Assembly (NCBI GenBank): GCA_016786495.1
Contig: JAEUUJ010000019.1
Span: 1 to 64,000, forward strand
DNA length: 64,000 nt
From: Cyclobacteriaceae bacterium
Lineage (GTDB): Bacteria; Bacteroidota; Bacteroidia; Cytophagales; Cyclobacteriaceae
Direction: 5' to 3'
Made by a program: the position numbers and the translations under genes. Under the pieces are notes generated by a model. It was not told the origin of the DNA and searched no databases. It was given only the letters and a program-made list of their open reading frames with translations. Shown piece after piece: positions 42,366 to 51,230 of this stretch. Within the stretch, counting starts at the first letter, position 1. Each line of letters starts with the position of its first letter.

Positions 42366-42556
42366 GAGTTGTAGTTTTAAGCCACTGGATTGACGGATGA
42401 AGGTATCGCTGTCATGGGTTCCGGAGACTCCGACTTTCGCAACCCCCCAAACTGAATCTTGGATTTTTTGCAACTGGCCGGACTAAAAGTTTTTCTTTTG
42501 CATTTATCGCAACGGACTTACCGGGTAGCTGATTTTAGTCTACGCATTGCCTTTTA

Positions 42557-42564
42557 TATATTTG
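42557..42564 (+). promoter_or_regulatory. -7 element of prfB
   Basis: TATATTTG is a perfect match to TAnnTTTG. It lies 19 bases before the prfB start codon. A -33 element is not clear. Confidence 0.55.
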
Positions 42565-42583
42565 CACGATAATTCTATTTCTG

Positions 42584-43682
42584 ATGACAACTGAACAGTT
42601 GAAGGACCTTAAAACAAGAGTTGCCGCCCTTAGGCGGTATCTTTGACTACGATCGCAAGATCGTTGAGGTGAAAGACGAGGAACTTATTACCCAGCAAGC
42701 CGACTTCTGGAACAATCCCAAACAAGCCGAACTGACTCTGAAGAACATCCGCACCAAAAAAGTGTGGACTGACGCGTTCGACCAAGTTAACAAGCAGGTG
42801 GAAGACCTGGAGGTTCTCAACGAATTTCACGATGCCGGTGACGTAAGCGATGAAGAGGTTGATCGCGAATATGCACGTACCGAGAAATCGGTTGAAGAGC
42901 TTGAGTTCAAAAAAATGCTGAGCCGCGAAGAAGACCAGCTCAGTGCCATCGTTGAAATTAACCCCGGGGCGGGCGGCACAGAAAGTAACGACTGGGCTGA
43001 TATGCTCAACCGCATGTACATTATGTGGGGTGAGAAAAACGGTTACGGAGTTTCGCAGTTAAACTATCAGGCGGGTGAAGTGGCGGGTATCAAATCAGCC
43101 ACGCTCGAAATTGACGGACCTTTCGCATACGGGAAATTAAAATCTGAGATCGGGGTGCATCGTTTGGTGCGGATTTCTCCGTTCGATTCAAACGGAAGAC
43201 GCCATACATCCTTTGCTTCAATATTCGTATATCCGAAAGTTGACGACACCATTAACATTGAAGTCAATCCTGCTGACATCGAGATCCAGACATCCCGGTC
43301 AGGCGGTGCCGGTGGACAAAATGTAAACAAAGTTGAAACGAAAGTTCAGCTCACGCACAAACCTACCGGAATTGTAATTGTGTGCCAGGTGGAACGTTCG
43401 CAGCACGCAAACCGCGAACGCGCTATGCAAATGCTGAAGTCGAAACTGTTTCAGCTTGAAATGGAAAAGCGCCACGCGGAACGCGACAAGATTGAAGCCG
43501 GTAAAATGAAAATTGATTTCGGTTCGCAAATCCGCAACTACGTATTGCATCCCTATAAGCTTGTGAAAGATGCCCGCACTGGCGTTGAACGCACGGATGC
43601 ACAGAATGTGTTGGATGGCGACCTGGATGATTTTATCAAGGCTTTCTTGTTAGGGGCCCAGGAACAAAGCGCTCAGAATTAA
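42584..43682 (+). CDS. prfB: Peptide chain release factor 2, made by programmed +1 frameshift
   Basis: RF2 recognises UGA and UAA stop codons and triggers peptide release. The gene starts at 42584 and reads 20 codons to an in-frame TGA at 42644. A +1 shift at CTT-TGA-C continues from GAC at 42645 to 43682, giving 365 aa. The GGQ motif that reaches the peptidyl-transferase centre is in [11 protein letters not shown], and the family stretch [14 protein letters not shown] is present. The MFS gene follows after four bases. Confidence 0.95.
42632..42647 (+). other. RF2 autoregulatory +1 frameshift site
   Basis: AGGCGGTATCTTTGAC holds a Shine-Dalgarno-like AGGCGG three bases before the CTT slippery codon, then the TGA stop with a following C. 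Apart from one base in the SD-like part it matches the E. coli prfB site. Low RF2 makes ribosomes pause at UGA and shift +1, restoring RF2 synthesis. Confidence 0.93.
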
Positions 43683-43686
43683 CGCT

Positions 43687-44895
43687 GTGAATAACACGCA
43701 ACGCATTTATACCTCGCAGTTCTGGATGCTCTGCACAAGCTCGCTTTTGTTCTTCGCGAGTTTCAACATGATTATTCCGAAACTGCCGGCTTACCTGACC
43801 AGCCTCGGGGGTGCCGAGTATAAAGGATTGATCATCTCGCTGTTTACGCTCACCGCGATGATCTCACGGCCGTTCAGCGGGAAAATTGCCGACAAAGTTG
43901 GTCGTATCCCAACCATGCTCATCGGAATTTCAGTTTGTGTATTAATCAGTTTACTCTACCCGTTGCTGGCAACCGTAACCGGATTTCTGTTGTTGCGCCT
44001 GGTGCACGGGTTTTCAACCGGATTTTCTCCCACCGGTGCAACCGCGTATTTATCAGATATTATTCCGTTTACCCGGAGGGGTGAAGCAATGGGCATTTTG
44101 GGGACGGCCGGAACAGTAGGCATGGCCGCGGGCTTAGCAGTTGGACCAAGCATCGCGAACGACTTCGGACTGGATGTGATGTTCTACTGCTCTTCTGCGA
44201 TGGCGGTATTGTCGATCGTAGTGCTGTCGGGAATCAAAGAAACGCTTAAAGTCAAGCAGGGCTTTTCTGCGAACGTGTTTAAAATTCATAAGCGCGATTT
44301 GTTTGAGCCGAAAGTGCTCGTGCCATGTTTGGTCATGCTGCTGGCCACGTATGCATACGGAGCTGTGTTTACCGTTGTGCCCGACTTATGTTTACATGTC
44401 GGAATTCAGAATGAAGGTTTGCCTTTCGTTTTCCTGACGATTTTCTCGCTTTCAGTAAGATTGATTGCTGGCCGGGCGTCTGATAAATACGGCAGGCGAA
44501 AAGTTGTGATTGTTTCAACACTTCTCGTAGCGATTTCAATGCTGGTGCTGGCATTCAGCGTGTCTCCTTTGCTGGTGATCATCGCGATTTCGTTGTACGG
44601 GCTGGCACAGGGCATGACTTCACCCACGTTGCTGGCGTGGGCGACCGACCTGAGTGATGAAAAACATCGCGGACGCGGAATCGCGAGCTTGTATATCTTC
44701 ATGGAACTCGGCATTGGAATCGGAGCGCTTATTTCGGGATTTGTGTATGCGAATAATGCGGATAACTTCTTTGTGACATTTTTAACGTGCAGCCTGCTGG
44801 CACTGACGGCATTTTTGTATTTGATTTTCCTGAAAACACCGCGGTCACCGAAGGCTCTCCATGATCTTACGGAACCAGTAACTGAACCGATATGA
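43687..44895 (+). CDS. MFS transporter
   Basis: A 402-aa inner-membrane protein with 12 predicted helices. The MFS motif A variant is GKIADKVGRIPTML in the loop between helices 2 and 3, repeated as GRASDKYGRRKVVI between helices 8 and 9. 'FLLLRLVHGFSTGFSPTGATAYLSDIIP' spans helices 4-5. This resembles drug or metabolite exporters, but the substrate is unknown. It starts with GTG four bases after prfB and overlaps the next gene by four bases (ATGA), so all three may be cotranscribed. Confidence 0.88.
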   Translation: MNNTQRIYTSQFWMLCTSSLLFFASFNMIIPKLPAYLTSLGGAEYKGLIISLFTLTAMISRPFSGKIADKVGRIPTMLIGISVCVLISLLYPLLATVTGFLLLRLVHGFSTGFSPTGATAYLSDIIPFTRRGEAMGILGTAGTVGMAAGLAVGPSIANDFGLDVMFYCSSAMAVLSIVVLSGIKETLKVKQGFSANVFKIHKRDLFEPKVLVPCLVMLLATYAYGAVFTVVPDLCLHVGIQNEGLPFVFLTIFSLSVRLIAGRASDKYGRRKVVIVSTLLVAISMLVLAFSVSPLLVIIAISLYGLAQGMTSPTLLAWATDLSDEKHRGRGIASLYIFMELGIGIGALISGFVYANNADNFFVTFLTCSLLALTAFLYLIFLKTPRSPKALHDLTEPVTEPI

Positions 44896-45584
44896 AAAAA
44901 ATATTCCTGTACCTCTTTGTGCTCGTGAGCGCAGGTGTTCTGGCGGCTGACGCGTGGGGTAACGACATCGTTTACCTGATCTGTAAGCCGGCCATCATGA
45001 TCACGCTGGGTTTACATTACCTCGTAACGCAGCGTGAAACCAAGCAACCCGTGTCTCGGCCTCTGCTGTTAGCCATCCTGTTTTCATGTGCGGGCGACAC
45101 CTTGCTGATGTTTCAGGGAAAAGATGCGAATTTTTTCATCTACGGATTGGCTGCTTTTCTGGTAGCGCACATCTTTTATATTTTGACATACCGTCAACAT
45201 CGGACAGACGACAACGCGAACGAACTGCAGGGCTTGCAGAAAATTCGCTATGCATTTCCGATACTCCTGTCGGGAACGGGATTGGTGGTGATATTATTTA
45301 ACCGCCTGGGCGGAATGAAATTGCCGGTGTTGGTTTATGCAGCGGTGCTCACATTCATGGTCATCACCGCGCTGTTCCGGTTTGGAAGGACGAACGCAAC
45401 AAGTTTTGCCATGGTATTTGGAGGAGCGATTCTGTTTATGATTTCGGACTCGCTGATTGCGATCGATAAATTTCTGGAGCCGTTGCCGATGGCCGGGATC
45501 TGGATTGTTACCACATACATAGTAGCACAATACCTGATTGTCACCGGGCTCTCCAGCCATAAAACACGGGAGGCATTATACTGA
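44892..45584 (+). CDS. Lysoplasmalogenase family protein (YhhN/TMEM86)
   Basis: A 230-aa membrane protein with about eight hydrophobic helices. Family landmarks are KPAIMITLGLHYL, the CAGDTLLMF acidic motif, HIFYILTYR and ILFMISDSLIAIDKF; the conserved Asp residues are thought to be catalytic. Characterised members cleave the vinyl-ether bond of lysoplasmalogens, but bacterial substrates may differ. It is translationally coupled to the MFS gene. Confidence 0.88.
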   Translation: MKKIFLYLFVLVSAGVLAADAWGNDIVYLICKPAIMITLGLHYLVTQRETKQPVSRPLLLAILFSCAGDTLLMFQGKDANFFIYGLAAFLVAHIFYILTYRQHRTDDNANELQGLQKIRYAFPILLSGTGLVVILFNRLGGMKLPVLVYAAVLTFMVITALFRFGRTNATSFAMVFGGAILFMISDSLIAIDKFLEPLPMAGIWIVTTYIVAQYLIVTGLSSHKTREALY

Positions 45585-45585
45585 G

Positions 45586-45611
45586 ACTTCCCTTGCGAGG
45601 GCAAGAGAAGT
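45586..45611. terminator. Hairpin between convergent genes
   Basis: ACTTC-C-CTTGC and GCAAG-A-GAAGT form an 11-position stem with one mismatch and a GAGG loop. It starts two bases after the YhhN stop codon. No T-run follows on either side, so it may act as a 3' stabiliser or a weak terminator. Confidence 0.5.
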
Positions 45612-45633
45612 CCCGGTACAAGGAGTTTCTAAA

Positions 45634-46044
45634 TCAGAGCAATGTTGCTGTAGAGGTAATGGGTACGCTGAGTGCACGTGAGATCACGCAATTTTGTTCA
45701 GCGCCTTTTACGATCTCTTCAAACTTTTCTTTTGAGATGCCCGGTACACTTCCTTTTATTTCGAGGTGACTTCCGGTAACCGTTAAGTTTTCGAGTGTGA
45801 TGGTTGCTACCGTGTCGAGTGAAGTGGGTGTAAAGCCAGCTTGTCCTAACGCTGCGCTAACGGCCATCGTAAAACAACCTGCGTGTGCTGCGCCCAGCAA
45901 TTCTTCCGGATTGGTACCTTTTCCATTTTCGAAACGAGTCCCGAAGGAATATTGAGATTTGTCGAGGACCGTGCTTTGTGTAGAGAGATTTCCTTTTCCG
46001 GCTTTCAAATCGCCTTCCCAATGTGCGGATGCTGTACGTTTCAT
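45634..46044 (-). CDS. OsmC family peroxiredoxin
   Basis: A 136-aa protein. The two redox cysteines are C57 in AAHAGCFTMAVSAAL and C119 in AEQNCVISRAL, at the spacing of OsmC/Ohr proteins. NPEELLGAAHAGCF and 'FGTRFENGKGTNPEELL' favour OsmC over Ohr. These thiol peroxidases reduce organic hydroperoxides, usually with lipoylated proteins as donor. It is a single gene with no recognised regulator beside it. Confidence 0.93.
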   Translation of the reverse strand: MKRTASAHWEGDLKAGKGNLSTQSTVLDKSQYSFGTRFENGKGTNPEELLGAAHAGCFTMAVSAALGQAGFTPTSLDTVATITLENLTVTGSHLEIKGSVPGISKEKFEEIVKGAEQNCVISRALSVPITSTATLL

Positions 46045-46126
46045 AGCTTAATTTTAGTTGAGTATTAGTTTTACTGGAAGATAACCAATAATTCCCCGTG
46101 AAGGTTCAGCCGATCGGCACACGGCA

Positions 46127-46159
46127 ATAAAAAAGGGTGAAAGTTGCCTCTCACCCTTT
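46127..46159 (-). terminator. Terminator of the DUF2807 gene
   Basis: AAAGGGTGA and TCACCCTTT form a perfect nine-pair stem. On the minus strand it is followed by a U-rich run (complement of 46127-46134). It lies 19 bases after the stop codon. Confidence 0.9.
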
Positions 46160-46177
46160 AATCGTGTTGGTATCAGT

Positions 46178-46993
46178 TTACATCTTTTTTACGCTGCCGC
46201 TTCCGCTGGCATTCGAATTAACATGCGAAGGATTGCCCTTGTATAGTACGGTTCCGCTTCCGCTGATCTCCGCATCAAGATCTTTGTTCACGGTAATTTC
46301 AACATCACCTGAACCGCTGATGTCAATTCGTGCGGTATTAACCACGAGGTTTGCGCCCCGTACTCTGCCGGATCCGGAGATATCGGTATTTAAACTTTCA
46401 GCCGAGCCGGAGGCTTCAACTTTACCCGATCCGGAAATCTCAAAATCCGCTTTACCGGATATTGCTCCGTTCACCGAAACGGTTCCTGATCCGCTCACGT
46501 CAGCCGTTAAGCTCTTGAATTTTCCTTTGATGTCGATCTGGCCGGAGCCACTTACGTCACAATCTGCATCACCCGCTTCGAACTCACCGGTAAGTGTGCC
46601 CGATCCGCTTACGCCTAAATCGATATTTCCTGAGGTTGTAATTTTTGTCTGCGCAATCAGGTTGCCCGACCCGTTAACACTCAGTGCATCAATATTGGAA
46701 ACCGTTACGTACACGATCACCTTGTCATCGTTCGACCAGTTCCAGTTCATCCATTTATCTTCCGGTCCGATCACGAGTTTTCCACCTTCTACTTTCGTCT
46801 TGATCTTTTCAAGTGCCTCAGACGATCCCTCAATTTCAACTTTCTGCGGACTGCCCTGTTTCAGGTATAGCTTTCCACCGGTGCGGAATGAGATTTTGGT
46901 GAAGGTTGCCACTTCGCGTGTTTCACGCTTTTGGGCAAAAACTGCCGAGGTAATCAAAACCAAGGCAGCGAGGATCATGGAGGCTTTTTTCAT
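46178..46993 (-). CDS. DUF2807 (head GIN) beta-solenoid protein
   Basis: A 271-aa exported protein with signal peptide MKKASMILAALVLITSAVFA. About ten short units of the form 'V-S-G-S-G-x-V/I' (NGSGNLIAQ, GVSGSGTLTG, DVSGSGQIDI, EISGSGKVEAS) make a regular beta-solenoid. The head contains GGKLYLKQGSPQKVEIEGS, the usual DUF2807 opening. The function is unknown; these proteins are frequent in Bacteroidota envelopes and resemble the DUF4097 pair in this window. I chose 46993 because the signal peptide starts there. Confidence 0.85.
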   Translation of the reverse strand: MKKASMILAALVLITSAVFAQKRETREVATFTKISFRTGGKLYLKQGSPQKVEIEGSSEALEKIKTKVEGGKLVIGPEDKWMNWNWSNDDKVIVYVTVSNIDALSVNGSGNLIAQTKITTSGNIDLGVSGSGTLTGEFEAGDADCDVSGSGQIDIKGKFKSLTADVSGSGTVSVNGAISGKADFEISGSGKVEASGSAESLNTDISGSGRVRGANLVVNTARIDISGSGDVEITVNKDLDAEISGSGTVLYKGNPSHVNSNASGSGSVKKM

Positions 46994-47098
46994 AGCTGGA
47001 TTTATTACAGGATAAAGACTGTTCGATTTTACGGAGGTTGCACCGGTCAAACCGGTTTATTTGCATCTTTAAGACGCATAAACGGCCCGGGTTGTTGC

Positions 47099-47719
47099 AT
47101 GATCACTTCCTTTCATACAGTAAATGGCTCATCAACAGGAGAGTACCGCGAAAAAGGCAGCAAATTCATTGCGCTCGTTTACCCGGTAGCCTCTGAAGAT
47201 GAGGTCAAGATTCGCCTGGCCGAAGTAAAAAAGAAGTATTTCGATGCGCGACATCATTGTTTTGCGTACATCCTCGGTCCGGATAAGATAAAGTTCCGGG
47301 CATATGACGATGGTGAACCGAATCATTCTGCCGGTGACCCAATTCTCGGGCAGATCCGTTCACGAAACCTGACCAACGTATTGGTAATCGTGGTGCGGTA
47401 TTTCGGAGGTACCAAACTGGGTGTGGGCGGTTTGGTAACAGCCTATAAAACAGCGGCAGACGAAGCGTTGAATAACATTGCCATTGTTGAGCAACAGATC
47501 ACTGTACCGGTGGTCTTTGAATTTGCATACGAATCCACGCCCGTTATTATGAAACTGGTAAAAGATTTCGGGTTAAGCATCCGCAACCAAACATTCGAAA
47601 CTTCCTGTGTGCTGGAGGCGGAGGTACTACTCGCTTCCAGAGAATCACTGTTTGAACGCGCGCGCCTGCTACAGGCAACCGGAAATCACTTTATCCTGCG
47701 GGTTGCTGAAGTTCAATAG
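47099..47719 (+). CDS. yigZ: IMPACT/YigZ family protein
   Basis: A 206-aa protein. The N-terminal UPF0029 domain has EYREKGSKFIALVYPV, the signature DARHHCFAYILG, DDGEPNHSAGDPIL, and VIVVRYFGGTKLGVGGLVTAY. The C-terminal DUF1949 ferredoxin-like domain starts near residue 140. Eukaryotic IMPACT modulates GCN2; the bacterial role is unclear, possibly linked to translation. The start ATG at 47099 matches the family N-terminus. It is divergent from the DUF2807 gene. Confidence 0.92.
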   Translation: MITSFHTVNGSSTGEYREKGSKFIALVYPVASEDEVKIRLAEVKKKYFDARHHCFAYILGPDKIKFRAYDDGEPNHSAGDPILGQIRSRNLTNVLVIVVRYFGGTKLGVGGLVTAYKTAADEALNNIAIVEQQITVPVVFEFAYESTPVIMKLVKDFGLSIRNQTFETSCVLEAEVLLASRESLFERARLLQATGNHFILRVAEVQ

Positions 47720-47727
47720 ACGAATGT

Positions 47728-48000
47728 CTATTCGCTGATCGTCATGTGGATCGTGCAGCTGATCTTGATGTGCGCACTCGGTGAAGTACCCGAAAGCCAT
47801 TTAATCAGTTCCACTTTTTCTTCTGTGAGTTCTTTGATTCGTTTTTCGGAATTGTGATGGTCTTTCCCGAAACGTTCTTCGTTGCTGACCTTTTCAATGG
47901 AGTGGTAGTTGATCTTATCCGTCAGCAATCGTAACGTGATATTTCGGGCCTGTTCCGGTGAAAAGACTCCATCGATAAGGCGTGTTTTGTGGTCGTTCAT
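47728..48000 (-). CDS. Small conserved-type hypothetical protein
   Basis: A 90-aa soluble, charged protein (MNDHKTRLIDGVFSPEQARN, then a KINYHSIEKVSNEERFGKDH core and a KELTEEKVELIKWLSG helix). The opening 'LIDGVFSPEQA' followed by 'L-x-x-K-I-x-Y-H' is seen in small Bacteroidota proteins of unknown function; I cannot name a domain. The start at 48000 is preferred over an in-frame ATG 12 codons upstream. It is convergent with yigZ (eight-base gap). Confidence 0.65.
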   Translation of the reverse strand: MNDHKTRLIDGVFSPEQARNITLRLLTDKINYHSIEKVSNEERFGKDHHNSEKRIKELTEEKVELIKWLSGTSPSAHIKISCTIHMTISE

Positions 48001-48221
48001 AGTAGTAGGTGAATAGCGAATCGTTGACGCGCGCAAAATTGAACAACGGAGAGGATAAATTTTTATTTAACTTTTGTATGGTGTCCATAACGATAATTTA
48101 TGGATTCCGTGCGAACCAGCGGCCAGAACCGGGTTAATCTCCCGCGTTCCCATGCAGTTCTTCAGACGGCCCGCCCGGTAAAATCATGCCCATGCAACCG
48201 CCCTGGAAAAGAAACGTCACA

Positions 48222-48293
48222 TGTGCGTTATGTCACAGACCGGAAATGATCCAGAGGTGACTTTTGTCATAGAAATCGCGCGCAGCGTGCGAT
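48222..48293 (+). promoter_or_regulatory. Inverted repeats upstream of the CstB-like gene
   Basis: The 329-base gap 48001-48329 has no gene. TGTGCGTTATGTCACA (48222-48237) matches the Crp-type pattern TGTGA-N6-TCACA at nine of ten fixed positions. TGAC-TTTT-GTCA (48258-48269) is a second perfect palindrome. ATCGCGC/GTGCGAT (48275-48293) can form a third stem close to the gene. These are candidate operators for a Crp/Fnr-family or other sensor; no -7 element is obvious. Confidence 0.45.
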
Positions 48294-48329
48294 AATTTTC
48301 GAGTCGATTCAGAAATAAAATTCTATTGT

Positions 48330-49751
48330 ATGAAAGTTGAGCAAATCTATACCGGCTGTTTGGCAGAGGCCGCGTACTATATCGAAAGCAATGGCGAAGC
48401 TGCTATTATTGATCCGCTTCGCGAAACCGCTCCGTATCTGGAGCGCGCCAAAAGCGACAATGCAAAAATCAAGTATGTGCTGGAAACACACTTCCATGCC
48501 GACTTTGTGAGCGGACATATTGATCTGGCAAAGAAGGCTGATGCGCAAATTGTGTTCGGGCCGACCGCGAAACCCAACTATGCCGTTCATGTTGCCGAAG
48601 ATGGAGAAGTGTTGAGTTTGGGAAAGGTGAAAATAAAAGTACTCCACACGCCCGGTCACACCCTGGAATCAACAACCTACCTGTTGTTTGACGAGCAGGG
48701 TAAGGAGTACGCAATCTTTACAGGCGATACGCTTTTCATTGGCGATGTCGGTCGTCCGGATCTGGTTCAGAAAGTGAAGGCTGAAATCACTCCGCAATTT
48801 CTTGCCGGAAAGTTATTCGATTCGCTTCGGAATAAAATTATGCCGCTGCCCGATTCAGTCATTGTTTATCCCGGCCACGGTGCGGGAAGCGCATGCGGAA
48901 AGAAAATGGATAAAGAAACTGTATCAACGCTGGGCCTTCAGAAGAAATTCAACTATGCCCTCCGTGCCGACATGACCAAAGAAGAATTCATCGAAGCCGT
49001 TACCGATGGCCTGGTAGAACCACCTCAGTATTTTCCGTCAAACGTGATTATGAACCTGACCGGTGAAGTGGACAGCATCGATACCATTATCAAAAACGGA
49101 AAACGTCCGCTTACCCCTCAGCAGTTTGAGTCTACCCGGGAAGCTGCGAACGCGCTGGTGCTGGATACACGCAGGAAAGAAGACTATATAAAAACGTTTA
49201 TTCCGGGTTCAATTTTTATTGGTGTGGATGACTCATTTGCTCCGTGGGTTGGAACATTGATTACCGATTTAAAACAACCCATCCTGTTGGTGACGGAGCC
49301 TGGGCGCGAAGAAGAAGTGATTACCCGCCTCGCGCGTGTAGGGTACGATCATACCATCGGATTTTTGAAAGGTGGGGTGGAAGCGTGGCGAAATTCCTGG
49401 AAAGAAGTGGATGCGATTGAGACGATTTCGGCCGAAGAGTTTGCTCAGCGTTTTACCGCTGATCCGAACCTGAAGTTGCTGGATGCAAGGAGGCACAGTG
49501 AATTCGAAACCGAGCATCTGGTGGGTGCGGAGAATTTCCCGCTGAATTTTATTAACAAGAACATGGCCTCAATCGATAGCCAACAGAAATACTACATTCA
49601 TTGCGCAGGGGGTTATCGTTCCGTAATCATGAGTTCCATTCTGAAAAGCCGCGGCTACAACAACATTGTAAACATTGCCGGTGGTTATAAGGAGTTAAAG
49701 ACAACTTCACTGAAAAAAACGGATGTTAGAACCGTGAACACCGAGCTCTGA
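48330..49751 (+). CDS. Persulfide dioxygenase-sulfurtransferase, CstB-like
   Basis: A 473-aa three-domain protein. The N-terminal metallo-beta-lactamase-fold persulfide dioxygenase has the iron-binding motif THFHADFVSGH (His54, His56, Asp58), LHTPGHTLES, FTGDTLFIGDVGRPDL and YPGHGAGSACGK. The middle rhodanese domain (about 260-365) has no active-site cysteine (LLVTEPGREEE). The C-terminal rhodanese (about 375-465) keeps it in YYIHCAGGYRS. This order, including the inactive middle rhodanese, matches CstB of sulfide-detoxifying bacteria. It oxidises persulfides to sulfite or thiosulfate. A terminator follows at 49779. Confidence 0.9.
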   Translation: MKVEQIYTGCLAEAAYYIESNGEAAIIDPLRETAPYLERAKSDNAKIKYVLETHFHADFVSGHIDLAKKADAQIVFGPTAKPNYAVHVAEDGEVLSLGKVKIKVLHTPGHTLESTTYLLFDEQGKEYAIFTGDTLFIGDVGRPDLVQKVKAEITPQFLAGKLFDSLRNKIMPLPDSVIVYPGHGAGSACGKKMDKETVSTLGLQKKFNYALRADMTKEEFIEAVTDGLVEPPQYFPSNVIMNLTGEVDSIDTIIKNGKRPLTPQQFESTREAANALVLDTRRKEDYIKTFIPGSIFIGVDDSFAPWVGTLITDLKQPILLVTEPGREEEVITRLARVGYDHTIGFLKGGVEAWRNSWKEVDAIETISAEEFAQRFTADPNLKLLDARRHSEFETEHLVGAENFPLNFINKNMASIDSQQKYYIHCAGGYRSVIMSSILKSRGYNNIVNIAGGYKELKTTSLKKTDVRTVNTEL

Positions 49752-49778
49752 CGCGGAGCGTTTTCTGGTCAACAAAAT

Positions 49779-49811
49779 TGTCCTTTGCATGTGCAGGGGA
49801 CATTTTTTTTT
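49779..49811 (+). terminator. Terminator of the CstB-like gene
   Basis: TGTCCTTTGCA pairs with TGCAGGGGACA over 11 positions (two G-T pairs). A run of nine T bases follows. Confidence 0.85.
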
Positions 49812-49967
49812 GCTGTTAGCCGATTAGTCATGGGCAGTCAGGCGTGTTAAGGTTCAGAAAATCAGATGATTTAACAGAGACGAAAGTGACAGGTACTGTC
49901 TTTCGCGGAAAACGGGTCGGGCAGCTCCGGAGAAAATTTTTACCTTGGAGTTTAATCCCTTAACAGC

Positions 49968-51206
49968 ATGTCAAACCGCGCCCCTGCTCTCAGTTTCATT
50001 TTTATAACGCTTTTATTGGATGTAATCGGCTTCGGAATTATTATTCCGGTGATGCCCGATTTGATCATTGAGCTTTCCGGTCGCGTGGGCACCCGGGAAC
50101 AACTGTTGAGTTTCGCATCGCAACAGGGAGGGCTCTTGGTGGCAGCTTACGCATTCGTGCAATTTTTGTGTGCTCCGATTGTGGGCGGATTGAGCGACAA
50201 GTATGGTCGCAGACCGGTATTGCTTGGCTCACTTTTCGGATTCGGTATCGACTATCTGTTTCTCGCCTTTGCTCCGTCACTGGTATGGCTGTATGTCGGC
50301 CGCATTATTGCAGGTGTCATGGGCGCTAGCTTTACAACCGCGGGTGCATACATTGCCGACATTAGTACACCGGAAAAACGTGCACAAAATTTCGGGATGA
50401 TCGGTGCGGCCTTTGGCCTCGGATTTATCATTGGCCCTTTAATGGGCGGCTTGCTCGCAGATTTTGGAACACGCACGCCATTCTTTGTTTGTGCCGGCAT
50501 AACAATGTTGAACTGGTTATTTGGATTCTTCATTCTTCCGGAATCGCTGAAAAAGGAAAACAGACGGCAATTTGAATGGAAACGCGCCAATCCAATCGGC
50601 ACGTTGAAAAGCCTGACGCGCTACCCGGTTATTTCGGGATTGATTTTATCACTTGCTCTCATTTACATTTCTGCTCATGCTGTGCAAACCAACTGGGCTT
50701 ACTTTGTTAAAGCCAAGTTTGGATGGGATGCCTCTCATATAGGCTGGTCACTCGCTGTGGTAGGTGTTGCATTTGCTGTGATTCAGGGCGGACTGATTCG
50801 CGTTATCATACCCAAACTGGGTCAGGAGCGCAGCGTATACCTCGGCATTGCGCTTTACGCCATTGGATTTTTGCTATATGGCATTGCTCCGGAGGCATGG
50901 ATGATTTATCCGATCATTATTATTTATTGCCTCGGAAGTATCGCAGGCCCGGCTCTGCAAGGGATTATGTCATCGGCCATTCCCCCCAATGAACAGGGTG
51001 AACTTCAGGGGGGCTTTACCAGTCTAATGAGTCTTGCAGCAATCATCGGCCCGTTGTTGATGAATGGAACGTTTGCGTGGTTTACGGGTGAAAACGCTCC
51101 CATCTATTTTCCGGGTGCCGCGATGATTTTAGGCGCAATTCTCACATTAATCAGTTCTCTACTCGCCCGCAATACACTGAAGAAACATTTGATTAAGATG
51201 ACTTAA
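49968..51206 (+). CDS. MFS transporter, TetA/TCR-like
   Basis: A 412-aa permease with 12 helices. The N-terminal [19 protein letters not shown] and motif [21 protein letters not shown] resemble class A-B tetracycline and multidrug efflux proteins. '[23 protein letters not shown]' and '[12 protein letters not shown]' are the helix 4-5 motifs (motif C region) of proton-driven exporters. Chromosomal TetA-like proteins of Bacteroidota are usually not resistance determinants, so the substrate stays open. A near -7 (TACCTTGG) lies about 25 bases upstream. Confidence 0.87.
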   Translation: MSNRAPALSFIFITLLLDVIGFGIIIPVMPDLIIELSGRVGTREQLLSFASQQGGLLVAAYAFVQFLCAPIVGGLSDKYGRRPVLLGSLFGFGIDYLFLAFAPSLVWLYVGRIIAGVMGASFTTAGAYIADISTPEKRAQNFGMIGAAFGLGFIIGPLMGGLLADFGTRTPFFVCAGITMLNWLFGFFILPESLKKENRRQFEWKRANPIGTLKSLTRYPVISGLILSLALIYISAHAVQTNWAYFVKAKFGWDASHIGWSLAVVGVAFAVIQGGLIRVIIPKLGQERSVYLGIALYAIGFLLYGIAPEAWMIYPIIIIYCLGSIAGPALQGIMSSAIPPNEQGELQGGFTSLMSLAAIIGPLLMNGTFAWFTGENAPIYFPGAAMILGAILTLISSLLARNTLKKHLIKMT

Positions 51207-51230
51207 TAAAGTTATATTTTCAATCACGTG

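Noticed and set aside
42584-42646. prfB as a pseudogene because of an in-frame TGA at codon 21
   Set aside because: The stop is the known programmed frameshift site of RF2, with slippery CTT-TGA-C and an SD-like element.
46137-47015. 292-codon open frame on the plus strand opposite the DUF2807 gene
   Set aside because: It is an antisense shadow of a repetitive gene: low-complexity Pro/Leu/Ser sequence with no signal peptide or family motif, and it covers the terminator and promoter of the real gene.
48330-49751. Degenerate middle rhodanese of the persulfide dioxygenase as a novel decay event
   Set aside because: An inactive middle rhodanese domain is a known feature of CstB-type proteins.
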